Below are positions 22,068 through 34,000 of a DNA stretch of 64,000 nt, in pieces; within the stretch, counting starts at the first letter, position 1; every line of letters begins with the position of its first letter. Below the pieces are notes generated by a model, which was not told the origin of the DNA, did not search any database, and worked only from the letters and a program-made list of their open reading frames with translations. Origin of the DNA: Dugong dugon (Eukaryota > Chordata > Mammalia > Sirenia > Dugongidae); the NCBI GenBank assembly GCA_030035585.1, contig CM057475.1, forward strand, positions 82,539,334-82,603,333, written 5' to 3'. The translations under genes and the position numbers were made by a program.

Positions 22068-22074
22068 ATGGCAG
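22068..22074 (+). CDS. PPP2R2D: PPP2R2D coding exon 1 (7 nt of CDS)
   Basis: ATG GCA G, then the donor GTGAGG. The ATG is chosen because it is followed by a clean donor that joins exon 2 in frame to give MAGAGGGG, the known B55-delta start. The context 'ggcgatgg' has a G at +4 and a G at -3. The codon for residue 3 is split. Confidence 0.92.
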
Positions 22075-25000
22075 GTGAGGGTCCGCGCGCCGGGGGCGGG
22101 GCAGGCGGGCGGGGGCGGGAGCCCGGCCTGACGCCCCTCGTGTGTTTGCAGGAGCCGGGGGCGGCGGCTGTCCCGCGGGCGGCGGCGACTTCCAGTGGTG
22201 CTTCTCGCAGGTGAAGGGGGCCATCGACGAGGATGTGGCGGAAGGTAAGGCCCGGCCCGGCTCGCACCTCCCGGTGTGGCGGGCACGTCCCGGCGCGCGG
22301 CCCCGCCTCGGCTTCCGCGCGGTCCCGTTGGTGCAGTGCCGCCCGCGCGGAGCCGGCGCCCGGCCTTGGAGTCTCCGGTCGCGACCGCATCTCGGGCCCG
22401 GAGAGGGAGCGCCCCGAGCAGGTTCCGGCCTCCCACGCTTGCGGGCCTGGGGACTGGGGACAGGCCACGGGTTCAGGCGCGGGGGGGATGACAGGCCTGT
22501 GGGTGTCAGGCCCGGGGACACAGGTCGAGGGGCTCACACTCGGGAGGGGCAGGCTGGGGGCTCAGGCCCGGGGGGCGGGAAGACAGGCCTGAGGGAGTCG
22601 AACGCAGGGGATCAGGCCCGGGGGCTCACACCCGGGAGGGACAGGCCGGGGAGGGCGGCCCAGGGGGCACAGGACTGGGGTTCAGGCCCAGGGGGCGGGG
22701 GAGTCGAACGCAGGGAATCCGGCTCAGGGGCTCACACCCAGGAGGGACAGGCCGGGGAGGGCGGCCCAGGGGGCACAGGTCAAGGCGATCAAACCCGGGG
22801 GCGGGGGGTGGCACAGGCTGGGTTGCCCAGGGCCGACGGGGAAAGGCCGGGACTCGCTTCGCGCCCCGGGACCACGCTCCCCTTCCTGCCTGGTGGCCGT
22901 GGTGGCTCGAGGAGTCGGCCCCGTGGGAACGCTGCGGTGGGGCGCTGTTCTGTACGCGATGGTTTCTGAGTGCGCTCACGGACGTGTCATTTTTAATGGC
23001 ATCCTGGTCAAGAAGGAGGAGTTATGTAAGGAGCCCAAGGTCACAGACCTGGGGAGTGGTGGAGCCTGGACAAGAACGCGGGTCTTCTGAACCCAGTTCT
23101 GGGTTCTTTAAAATGGAAGTGGCTGCTGCCTTCTGTGTTTGGTGGAACTAAGAAAATCACTGCAGAAATGGAGAACTCAGGATGCCTCAAACGGGGTGAC
23201 TGTACTTGTGAGCTAGGTAGGGGCTGCAGTTCTAGACCCAGGCGAAGCCTTTCACACCTGTCTTTTTGCCTGTTCTTCATCTTTAAAATGAGAGTTTGTC
23301 TACTGGGTTCTTAAGGCCGCTTTCCAGGATTCTAAAATTTTTTAATTTTACTACAAATCTCGGCGTCTTTCCCATTTTCTACTGCAGGTTTTAATCTTGA
23401 ATCTCATGGCATTACTTTAAATTGGCGGGTAGTTGTGTCAGAGTAGCCAAGGCTCAGAGTTTCAGGGCTGTGGGCAGGAAACTGGGAAAGTGTCCCCTGC
23501 CTCACTCAGCTTCCCATGAAGCTGCACGTCATCTCAAAGGGAAAAAAAAACATACTTTTCTTTATGAATAATAGAGTGTAAAAATGATTTTTAGAGACTT
23601 GAGGGGTTTAACATTTCAGTTTCAGAATAACAGAGTGACTTGTTCTGTTCAGCCATCTTACTGAATATTGTGAGGCTTTCACCTTTTAAGAATGAATTGT
23701 CATTGGCTGATGCTTTGCACCAAGTTCATCTTCCCTGCCCCGAGTTCGTCTTGCCTGCCCCGAGGAACCAACAACCTCCGGCCAACTTCCCTCCACCTTG
23801 GCTCTTCTGTGGCCTTTGCTCCCTCTGCCTTCACCCTGTAGCTCTCCTTGGCGGTGTCTCCTTTGACACATGACTCTGGGGGACATCTGTGAGCCTTGGC
23901 CCGTGGGACAGGTGCCCAGGTGGTTAAGCATGTACAGTTGTGCTGTCAGAAGTTTGTCAGGCTGTGTGGTTTTGGGTTGAAACTAGGAGATTTTGTATAG
24001 CCTCAGTAAGCATGCAGATTCTGTTTCTCTTGTATTGATTTAAAGTAGATTACTTTTTGTTGTTTCATTTCACATGTGCCAAGTAGGTGACAGTTCAGTC
24101 TTACCCAGGTGAAATAGTGGTTTCTATCGAGAGGAAAGCAAAACCTGTTTGTTTGGGAAGGGGTGGGGGCTTACTTTCTGGTTTCTTTCTTTTTTCTAGA
24201 AGTTTTTACTGCCAAGCTAAATGAATTAAGATTTAAATCGAACTAAAATGGTGTATTTTAAGTGTGACTTGACACTTTGAAAATGGCATTTTTTCTCTTA
24301 AAAAATTGTGACAAATGTTTTTTCTCAGAATTAAACTGATTAGAAGTGTTTGCAGTCTTAAACCCCTACTTTAAGTAGAAATTTGAATTGAGCTAGGAAT
24401 TTCGCATTTTGAGTTGTCATATTTTTGGTGTCTTTGCTTTGCATTATGGTGTAGGTCCCGAACCTTTGTCTGTTAGCCCACACAGAGGGTCAGTCACCCA
24501 TCAGGGTTAGCCCATTCCTAAGTCTTCTTTGTCACATGGTTGTGATAGCGGGAGTTTGAATTGCATTAACAGAAATTGACAGTAACTAAGAAAAATACGG
24601 TCTTTAGCTACTGGTGATTTTTAAGCAACACGAAGAAAGAAGCTGGTGGAATGCTTTGCAGAATTTCTGGCCCAAACTCAACCTTGATGACGACATTTTG
24701 ACAAGAGAGTTACTAGGAGGTCGGTAGGTAGCTCAAGGGAGGTTCTAAGCTTTGACTGTAGGACTTGGGGTGTGCTACAGTCTGTCTAGATGCATGGCTC
24801 TGAGGCGTGTCTGTAAGGCTTTTTTCTGGCCTCAGCTTTACTTCCAGTCAACCTTAACCCTACACTTTAGACCGTGTTTCTGCATTCCCTTGGGATGGGT
24901 GATAAGATGGAGCATTAGAAATTGAGGCCCAAGACTGCGCCTCTGTTCAGTAAGAGCAGTATCTACAGAGGTGGAGGGGTGGTGGGAGGGGGAGTTCAAA

Positions 25001-28000
25001 ATAGGCACCATGGACTTTGAAGATTGTAGAGTGAGTAAAAGACAGGCCTTTGTTTTTAAACCAATGGTTTTGGGGCGGTATTAATCATAGCTCCTGGTGA
25101 GAGTGTTGACTGTCAGCTGGGATGCTTTATAAGGGCAGGCCAGCCAAGGTGCTGCTCGGGCAGCACTTTCCCATCTCTGCTGGTAGGCATAGACCAGGAA
25201 GTGAGTATTTGTCCTGCTGGGGACAAGATGCGGGAGTGGCAGTCAGTGGTGACTCACTCCTCCTACCCCTTCGGAAGGCTGGCTGTGAATACTCTGGGAG
25301 GTGGACTAGGCAACCTTTTATGCCTGGATAAGCAAAAGTTGAAAGAAACAGTAAAACCAACGAGGCTTCCAGAGTAAGCAAGGAGAGAAGTTGTTGCGTG
25401 TGTGCTAAGCAGCAACTGCACGTCCATGTGCATAGTTTTCATGTGGGATATTTGGTCACCTCCACCCAGCTCTGCCCCCTGCTCTGGACGTACTTTCCCC
25501 GGGTGAGCCTGCCCTGGGTGGTCCTGCCCTGGGTGAGCCTGCCCTGGGTGATCCTTCCCCAGGTGAGCCTGCCCCGGGTGAGCCTGCAGATAACATACTG
25601 TGTTACATCCTCTGTCTCTGCCTGCTCTGATAGACTGCAAGGCTGGGTTTTTGCCTCCTCTCCCACCTCCATCTCCACTGGCACCTTGTAGAAGATCCAG
25701 CATGGAGATAGTGATCGCTAACAGTTGAGTCTGACTGTGTCTCAGAAGTTGCTCCAGAAGCTCTACGTGTGTCGGTTAATTTAATCCCCACACAACCCCA
25801 GGAAGGAGGAGCCGTTGCTCTCCCCCGTTTCAGGTGCGGAAACCAAGGTGCAGAAGGTCGTCCACTTGCCCACAATTACACAGCCACTATGTGGCAGAGC
25901 CAGGGTTTGAAGCCAGGCCAGCTGGCAGCTGCGCTGCCTCAGTGAGTGTGTGCAGCCAAGACAGGTCCAGCCCTGCCGTGGGGTGCGGCTGCCTGGCCGC
26001 TGGGTCCTGCTGGTGCTCAGTGGCACTCTTGCCCCAGGAAGCGTGGGAAAAGTGCCCTTGGAAACAAGTGGGGACGAGATGCTGTTAAAGAAGTGCCCAT
26101 GAGAATGGTAGGTCAGTAGCAGGGTTCAGGTGGCATCTTTTCAGAACACTTCTCGGAGCATTTGAAGAGTAGGTGTCAGAGGCAGTTCGTCACACACGCT
26201 GCAGTGAACTACCTGCAAAGGTATGTTGACACCGTTGCCATTTGCTTGCTGCCAGGGAAGCTTCGGGTTTCCGGGGAGAGGTCGGAGGAGGCGCTTGCGT
26301 TCGGCTCTTACCTGGTTTGTACAACTTGGTGTTGCTTGATGGCAGCTGTTCCTTTCATCTCAGAATTTGTAGTTCAAGTGTCTTCACTCTTTATTTGATT
26401 ATCTGGTTTTAATCAACTTCTTAATCCATGATCCAGTCTGTTGCTTTAAATCAGACATTAACCTTTTTCTAAAGAAATAAAATTAAACAGTTAAAGGTTT
26501 GTCTGCATAACTCAGACTTGCGTCTGGGGAGTCGTGTAAATAATATGGACATGTGGCTAATCTGGTAGAGTAAATCCTAGTTTTGTCTCGAGTTTACATG
26601 TGCCGTCAAGTCGGTTCCAACTCAGGGCAAGCCTGTGTGTAACAGAAGAGAACACTGCCTGGTCCTGCCCTGTGGTGGGATGGATCACTTGTGTGTGGCT
26701 TTTCTTACCATGGTCTTGTAGCTCACTTGTAAGTCACTTGGGTGGGACTGTGCAAATAAGGTAATTGTGGCCCACCAAGGGGATTGGTCAGTTTTGCCAT
26801 CCCACTGGGCTTGAAATGAGCCATCGCAGAAGTCAAAGCGGAGGATCTCACCATAAAGTCCCACAGGAAAGGCTGCCAGAAGACAGTGGAGTGGGCTTCA
26901 TGGCTCACAGAGCGAGAAAGCTGAGTGCCTTTGGGCTGAGGCTTACTGGCAGAGCTAAAGGAGCTTCGTAGCACTTGCCTGAGCAGGGCAGAGGCAGAAG
27001 GGCCAGAGAGAGGCGTGCCTGCGAGCACAGCTGGGAAGAGGCAGTCCTAATGGAAGAACTATATTCTGAGTGTACCTGAGCCTGAACTGTAACCTATTAC
27101 TTCCCTAATTAACCCCATAATCGCAAGTATTGTGTGTGAGTTCTGTGTGGCCTTTGCAGTGAATTATTGAACCCAGCACGAAAGTAAAGAGTGCCATGGG
27201 AGGGACGGTTGGTGTCAGAATTGGTAAAGATGGCAAGAGAAAAGGCATGTCTGATCTCTGCCTCATAGAAATCAGCCTTGGGCTGTTGATCTTGATTCTC
27301 CTTCTCCCTTTTGAAGTTAGAGGAGGTCAGACGCTGCCCCCATGCCATTTATACATGCACCATCCTCACAATCATTGCTGTGTGTGAGCCCATTGTTGCA
27401 GCCACTGTGTCAGTCCATCTCATTGAGGGTCTTCCTCTTTTTCACTGACCCGCTACCTTATCAAGCATGATGATCTTCTTCAGTGACTGATCTCTCCTGA
27501 TAACATGTCCGAAGTATGTAAAACATAGTCTCACCATCCTTGCTTCTAAGGAGCATTCTGGCTGTACTTCCTCCGAGACAGATTTGTTCATTTTTCTGGC
27601 AGTCCATGTTACATTCAGTATTGTTTGCCACCACCATAATTCAAGGGCATCAATTCTTCTTCGGTCTTCCGTGTCCACTGTCCAGCTTTCACATGCGTAT
27701 GAGGTAATTGAAACTGTCATGGCTTGAGTCAGGTGCAACTTAGTCTTCAAAGTGGCATCTTTGCTTTTTAACGCTTTAAAGAGTACATTGACAGAGGACT
27801 GCCAAAAATTCAAGCCAGACTCAGGAGAGGACGTGGAACCAGGGATATCGTTGCTGATGTCAGATGAATCTTGGCTGAAATTAGAGAATACCAGAAAGAT
27901 GTTTACCTGTGTTTCAGTCACTATGCAGAGGTATCCAACTGTGTGAATCATAACAGATTATGGATAATATTGCGAAGAATTCAAGAGTTTACGTAGATAT

Positions 28001-31000
28001 TATGAAAGAAAGAAATATTCTAAGTTGGGGAACGGCAAGAAAAATTAAGGGACCTTGAATATCAATAAGGATCCCTGGTGGCACAGCAATTCAGTGTTTA
28101 ACTGCTAACCAAAAGGTTGGCAGTGAGAACCCACCAGCCGCTCAGCGGGAGAAAGATTTGGCAGTCTGTCCATAAAGATTTATAGCCTTGGAATCCCTGT
28201 GGGGCAGTTCTGCTCTGTTCTGTGGGGTTGCTGTGAGTTGACATCGACCTCATGGCAGTGGGTTTGGGTTTTTTGTTTGTTTGAGTATCAGTACCAGGAA
28301 GTTATTGTGCTTCATCAAATATAAGATACATCCTGATTTCAGTGATGTTAAAATGTGGAAAATGTGCTTCTTTGAATCAGTGAAATACGGTGTTGGTGAA
28401 TGCAGCACCCCAGTCACAGTCATTATTTCAGAGTGTCGTATTGATGTCTTCCGGGTGTAGAAAATTGTGTAATCAGTTTTTATCATTGATATTTTTAAGT
28501 CTCAGTGGGGTGAGAGGTCAGGTTGTTTTAAATATTCCAAATCTGATTTCTACAGGCCTGTTATAGAATTCCTGCTTACTTCATGTTTCTATCTGCACCA
28601 TTGAAAAAGACCCCGGAAGGTGGCCTCCAGAAGAGGCATCGTCTGCAACAGTCATGCCCTCTGGTGACCTTGTGCAGTGTAACTTAATGAGAGAGCTTCC
28701 CGGGGAGGCTGCCTTTAGTGATTTCCTAATCACTAAATCACACATGTGCCTTTCTTAAGAGTCATTCTTTCAGCACACTTACTGAGCACCAGTGGCATAG
28801 TGGTTAAGAGCGCAGCTGCTAACCAAAAGGTCAGCAGTTCGAATCCACCAGCCACTCCTCAGAAACCCTATGGGGCAGTTCTGTCTACTCTGTTCTATAA
28901 AGTAGGGTCTCTATGAGTCGTAATTGACTCGGTGGCGGTGAGTTTTTTGGTTTACCGAGCACCAGCTGTATCTCCATGTCTTTGGAATCAGGATGTGTGT
29001 TCAAGAAGCTGGACTAACTGTAGTTATCAAATCAGGTGCAGATTTACAAGATCCATGGTAATATTGAATCACATCAATTTTTCTTGCCCCACGTGGGGTT
29101 GCTGTGAGTCAGAATCAACTCTACAGCAGCTGGTATGTTTTTTTGTTTTTGGTTTTTCTTGCTCAGGACTTTTTTTACTCCTTGATCTTAAAACATCTGT
29201 TGTTTGATGGAAAGTTCTGGGTTTGGTTCATGTCTGGCGCTTATTAGCTCTGAAGACCCTTCTGCCCCATACCTTGCTGATCCTAAAATCAGGAGTACTT
29301 ACTAGATCTTCAGATTTCTGTTAAGGTTAGACAGTGTGTGGTGCTTTTGTAGCCTGTAAAGTGCTATCAAGTGTTAGGTACAACTGCTAATCAATTCTCA
29401 GGTATTTTAAGGTATTTGGGTTAAATATAAAAAATAGCAGTTTTTTGTATTTGTTTTTACCTCCCTCCTCATCTCTCTTCCACTCCAGTTCTCTTCCACT
29501 GGATCTGTTGTTACTGTTAGCTGCCGTCGAATCAGCCCCCAACTTGGGGTGATCCCATGCACACCGAACAAAACACTGCCCAGTCACACACCAGCCTCAT
29601 CATTAGTTGCAAATTGGACTATTGTGATCCATGGGTTTTTTTCCCCATTGGCTGATTTTCACAAGTAGATTGCCAGGTCTTTCTTTCTAGTCCCTCTTAG
29701 TCTGGAAGCTCTGCTGAAACCTGTTCAGTATCATAGCAACATGCAAGCCTCCACTGACAGATGGGTGGTGGCGGCTCATGAGGTGCAGGGCTGGAAATCA
29801 AACATGGATCTCCCGCATGGAAGGTGAGAGTTCGACCACTGAACCGCCACTGCCCCCTCCACTGGGCCTAGCCTCTTGATTTTTCCATGATCGTTTCATG
29901 ATCCTTCCCATCCCCTGGTCTTTGCTCAGACTTCCTTTTGCTTCCTGTCTGCCCTCCACACCTTGCTGATCCTTCTAAGTTCATCTCAACTTCTCTTTGT
30001 TATGAATCACTGCTCCAGCCACTCTTAGCTTTCTGAGACTCTCAACTTTCCTTTTACTTAGCATCGCATGCTGTTTATTTTAGACTTGTGTTTTCAACTT
30101 CGTGTTAAGCCTAGTAAGGAAAGTCATGTGGTTGGTTGCTGTCGAGTCTGTTTTGACTCATACAGCCCCCATGTGTGCAGAGTAGAACTATTCTATAGGG
30201 TGTCCAAAGCTGTCACCTTTTGAAGCAGATCGCCAGGCCTGTCTTTTAAGGTAACTCTCGGTGGGTTTTAACCGCCAGCCTGTCGACTAGTAGTCAAGTG
30301 CTCAACAGTGGGCGCCACCCAGGGACCCCTAAGGAAAGCATAATAGGTGGAAAGCGCTGTGATATAGTGAAAGAGTATGGGGTTTGAAGTCACATGGATT
30401 TTGGTACAAATCCCCTTTCTACCCTTTTACTAGCTTTGTGTTAACTTGACGAGTTACGTACCTTCTGTTTCTTCATCTGTAAAATGGGTACTATTACTTA
30501 CGACCATTAAAAGGTTGTGAAGATTCCAGGTAATTCGCAGAAAACAAACGGCTGCTGGTGCCAGATGTTGGAGATGGAGAAGCACTGTTCCTGCCAACAA
30601 ACGAATGAGTCGTGACACCATGGTGGATACCACGGAGTGCCACGGAAACACAATAGGAGGTGGCCTAGTAGACAGACCTGGGGGAAGTGGAGAGGAGGAG
30701 AACTGGGAAGTCTTCCCAAAGGGTGTAGGGAGAGGGAGGAAGGGATGGGGAGAAGAGCGTTCGAGGTAGAGGCAGCTTGAAGTGGAGATGCTTGGTGCAT
30801 TTGGGAAATCAGAGAACTTGGCATGGTTGATAGCAAAGAGGATGAGAACTCAAAGCTGGCAGGGGACAGATGATGATTAAAGGCCTTGAATGCTGTGCTA
30901 AGGAATTTGAATTGTCTTTTGAAGATGACTGTGAGCCTTTAAGATTTTAAGCAGAGAGTGACATCACCTTAACCTGTTTAGAAAAGTCACTCTAGCCTTT

Positions 31001-34000
31001 GGAGAATGGATGGTAACAGGGTAGGAATGGAGGCATTTCTGCCAATCAGGAAATTACTACAATAATAAAGGCTAGAAATGCAAGTTTACGCTAAGTCAGG
31101 GGTTGGCAAAATTTTTTTGTAAAGGGCCAAATGGTAAATATTTCAGACTTTGCAGGCCAGGTGGTCTCTGTTGCAACTGCTGAGCTCAACTCTGCTTTTG
31201 TAACAGGAAAACAGCCATAGACAATATGGAAACGAGGGGGTAGGACTATGTTCCAATAAAACTTTATTTACAAAAACAGACCATGGGCCAGATTTTACCT
31301 TAGGGTTGCAGTTTGCTGACCTCTGCTCTGAACTGTTGGTTCTCAAAGTCTTTTGGTTCCAGGGCTTTAGGCTCTTAGTCATTAGTGAGAACACCAGAGA
31401 GCTTTTGTTTGTGTGAGTAACATACATTGATGTTTCCTAGATTTGAAATGAAAACAGAACAACTTAAAATATTTATTTCGTTTTAAAAAAATAAGTCTAT
31501 TACCTGTTACCATGTTATTAATAATTAAAAAAAAAAAAAACACTTCCAAAACAACAACAACAAAATTTAATGAGAAGTGGCATTGTTTCACACTTTTGCA
31601 AACTCTTTATCTGGCTTAATAGAAGACACCTGTGTTCTCATATCTGCTTCTGCATTCGTTCTGTTGCAATACATTGTTTTGTTGAAACATATGAAGCAAA
31701 TTTGGCCTCACACAGATGTGTAGTTAGAAAAGGAGGTGTAATTGAATAACTTTTCATGTAATTGTAGATATTCGTTGATATTACACCAAAATGCGACGAC
31801 TGGTAGTTTCTGCAAGTTTTGTTGCACTTGGAAATCTGAAGCGGCATCAGTGAACTGCTTAACTCTATTCCGTTGAAATCCATAGTCCTGTCTTGCACTT
31901 TCAATGGATCTTTTGTTCACTTAGTCATACCACGCATTGGTCGTTTAGAAATAGTGGTGGATTGAGTTCTGCAGATCTTCCAAATGTTAACACCTTTCAC
32001 TGTTCAAGAGAAAAAATCACGTTTGTTAGTATCACCGCCAGTCTCATCAGAATAAATACATTCTTTTTGGAGGGCAATTTGGCAGTTATCTGTCCAGCTC
32101 TAAGGGTTGTTGTGGTGGGATGGTGGTGTTGGTGTGCTATCAAGTCCATTCCGACATTTTGAAGGCATGGGGGCAGGCTGCCCAAGCCTGCACCATGCCG
32201 GCCACCTAGTAGCTGAGGCCGCGCGCGTCCTTCCTGTCCGTGAGACGGGATGACAGTAGTCCCTGCCTCGGAGGCCTGCTGTGAGCCTTCACTGCGGCAG
32301 GAGCGGAGCTCGAGATGTCACCTGGCCCCTGGGAAGCACTCGGCAAACTTCGGCGCTGCAGTTCTTGCTGTTAGGTATTAGCTCCTTGAGTTCATTAATT
32401 GTGGTTTCTTTGACGTTTTGATGTATTGTCTCTCTTTCTTCCAAGTTCCTCCTTTCTTTATTGAGACGTCTTCTCCCCCTTGTCTGATGATCCTCAGCTG
32501 TTTATTCATATTTAAGAGAGGAAACACTTGGAAGCTGATAGACAGTTCTGTGAGTGGGCTGGGCTTTTAGCTGAGGGCTTCACTGTGGCTGGCCTCTTCT
32601 GAGGACGCCTGAATGTCTGAATACAGCATTTCACAGACAAGTGCTGGGGATGGTGGGGAGGCATGCTCCTGGCTGCCAGCATTTGAGGAAGGAGACATGA
32701 GAGTCAGTTGCTGTGTGCTCCCCCCACGAACAGGATGGGCCTGGGGCTGGGCAGGACTTGGGAATGTAGCCCCTGGGGAGGGGCTGTGGGAGTCTCCCTC
32801 TGCGCACACTTTGACTGGAACTGGTCAGGTTCCACTCATCGTCCGCTTGACATCATCCAGAATGTTTGTGGACACTTCTACACTTGTTATCACTTCTCTT
32901 GCATTGTAGACAGATGCCTTTGTACTTCCTTACGACATTTCAAATGGGGGCTGGGGAGGGAAAGGAGATGAACACGTGCAGACAACCCACCGTCTTTAAC
33001 TGAAGTCTGCAGACAGATTCTTAGGAGCTGCTTCATGAGCTGAAGCTGAAGATGCTTCAGGACTCATATTTGATCATGATCTAACGTTCAGTAAGCATGT
33101 TCTGCATCAGCACGGAGACCACCCTACAGCAAAGCACGCTGCTGACGTCTGCCCTTGTGGCCCAGCCTTGCTGGGGCCCTGAGGAGAGGCCCAGACCCCG
33201 CAGTAGCAGACTGCACACTGCCACCATGCCACGTCAGGCCAGGTGACGTGGGCTACGCCGTGCTGTGGTCGCCCAGCCGCTCAGAGGAAAACAGGAGCGT
33301 TGAGTTGTCACCCAGTATGTGGACGGGAGCTTTGAAATACCCGACTCACACCGAACCCCAAGCCAGTACCATATTGATGCTTTTCGTATCAGACTAGTAA
33401 AACAATGTCCATCCGATTAAATTGATGCCGGTAACTTAAATTTTATTGGTTTTATAATTTTGTTGGTATTTAATTTGTGTATTTATTTTGGTTTTAAAGC
33501 TCTTACAAGCACTACAGAGGGTCTGCCTTCCTTTAGGTTCCTGCATATTTACGGAGCATAATGAAAGTAATTTCTCAGCACTGGCAGTCAGTGGTAGTTG
33601 CTCTCCTGAAAAATTCAGTACATTTTAATTAAGTTTCAAAGTCACTGACATAGCTAGAGTACCATTAATTACATAATCTTGTGTGTCTTCTGGGTATAAA
33701 TGATGTCAATTTAGTCTGTTTTGATCCTATAAAGATTAGTTTCTATAGGCATATTATGATTTTTTTTAATTAGTAATTTGATTTAAAAGTGACTCTTCTA
33801 ACAAGAGGAAGCCTAATCCTTTTCCCAAGTCTTCCTGAAGATTTAAAAAAGAAAGAAAGAAAATCTCAGGCAGTAGAATTCAGGGTGTTGAAAGTCAGCC
33901 AACAGGGCCAGTGCACTCAACTTGTTTTGCAAATGTTAGCATGAAATCGTGTATTAACAGTTGTCGGATTAAAATGTCCGTGCAGACCTTTAAGAACTGC

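Larger units (their letters stand above)
21200..22900 (+). promoter_or_regulatory. PPP2R2D: CpG-island promoter of PPP2R2D
   Basis: CG dinucleotides become dense from about 21230 and stay so past exon 2, unlike the flanks. GC boxes (for example 'ggggcggggcgcgcc' near 21503) and CCAAT elements in both orientations lie upstream of a CRE at 21881 and a YY1-like site at 21913. No TATA box is visible. Transcription probably starts between about 21890 and 22050, just upstream of the ATG at 22068. The exact start cannot be set from sequence. Confidence 0.85.

Noticed and set aside
21860-22537. 225-codon frame on the minus strand over the promoter and exon 2
   Set aside because: It is the antisense shadow of a CpG island and exon 2. 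Arg/Pro/Ala composition is the usual result. A divergent antisense transcript remains possible but nothing supports a protein.
22142-22969. 275-codon open frame starting at exon 2
   Set aside because: It is exon 2 of PPP2R2D read on into GC-rich intron 2. A good donor ends the exon at 22244, and the rest is minisatellite translation without any domain.
29781-29854. A functional tRNA-Gly gene
   Set aside because: Stems are broken by changes, and the sequence runs straight into a RTE-like body that recurs at 56203. It is a SINE head.
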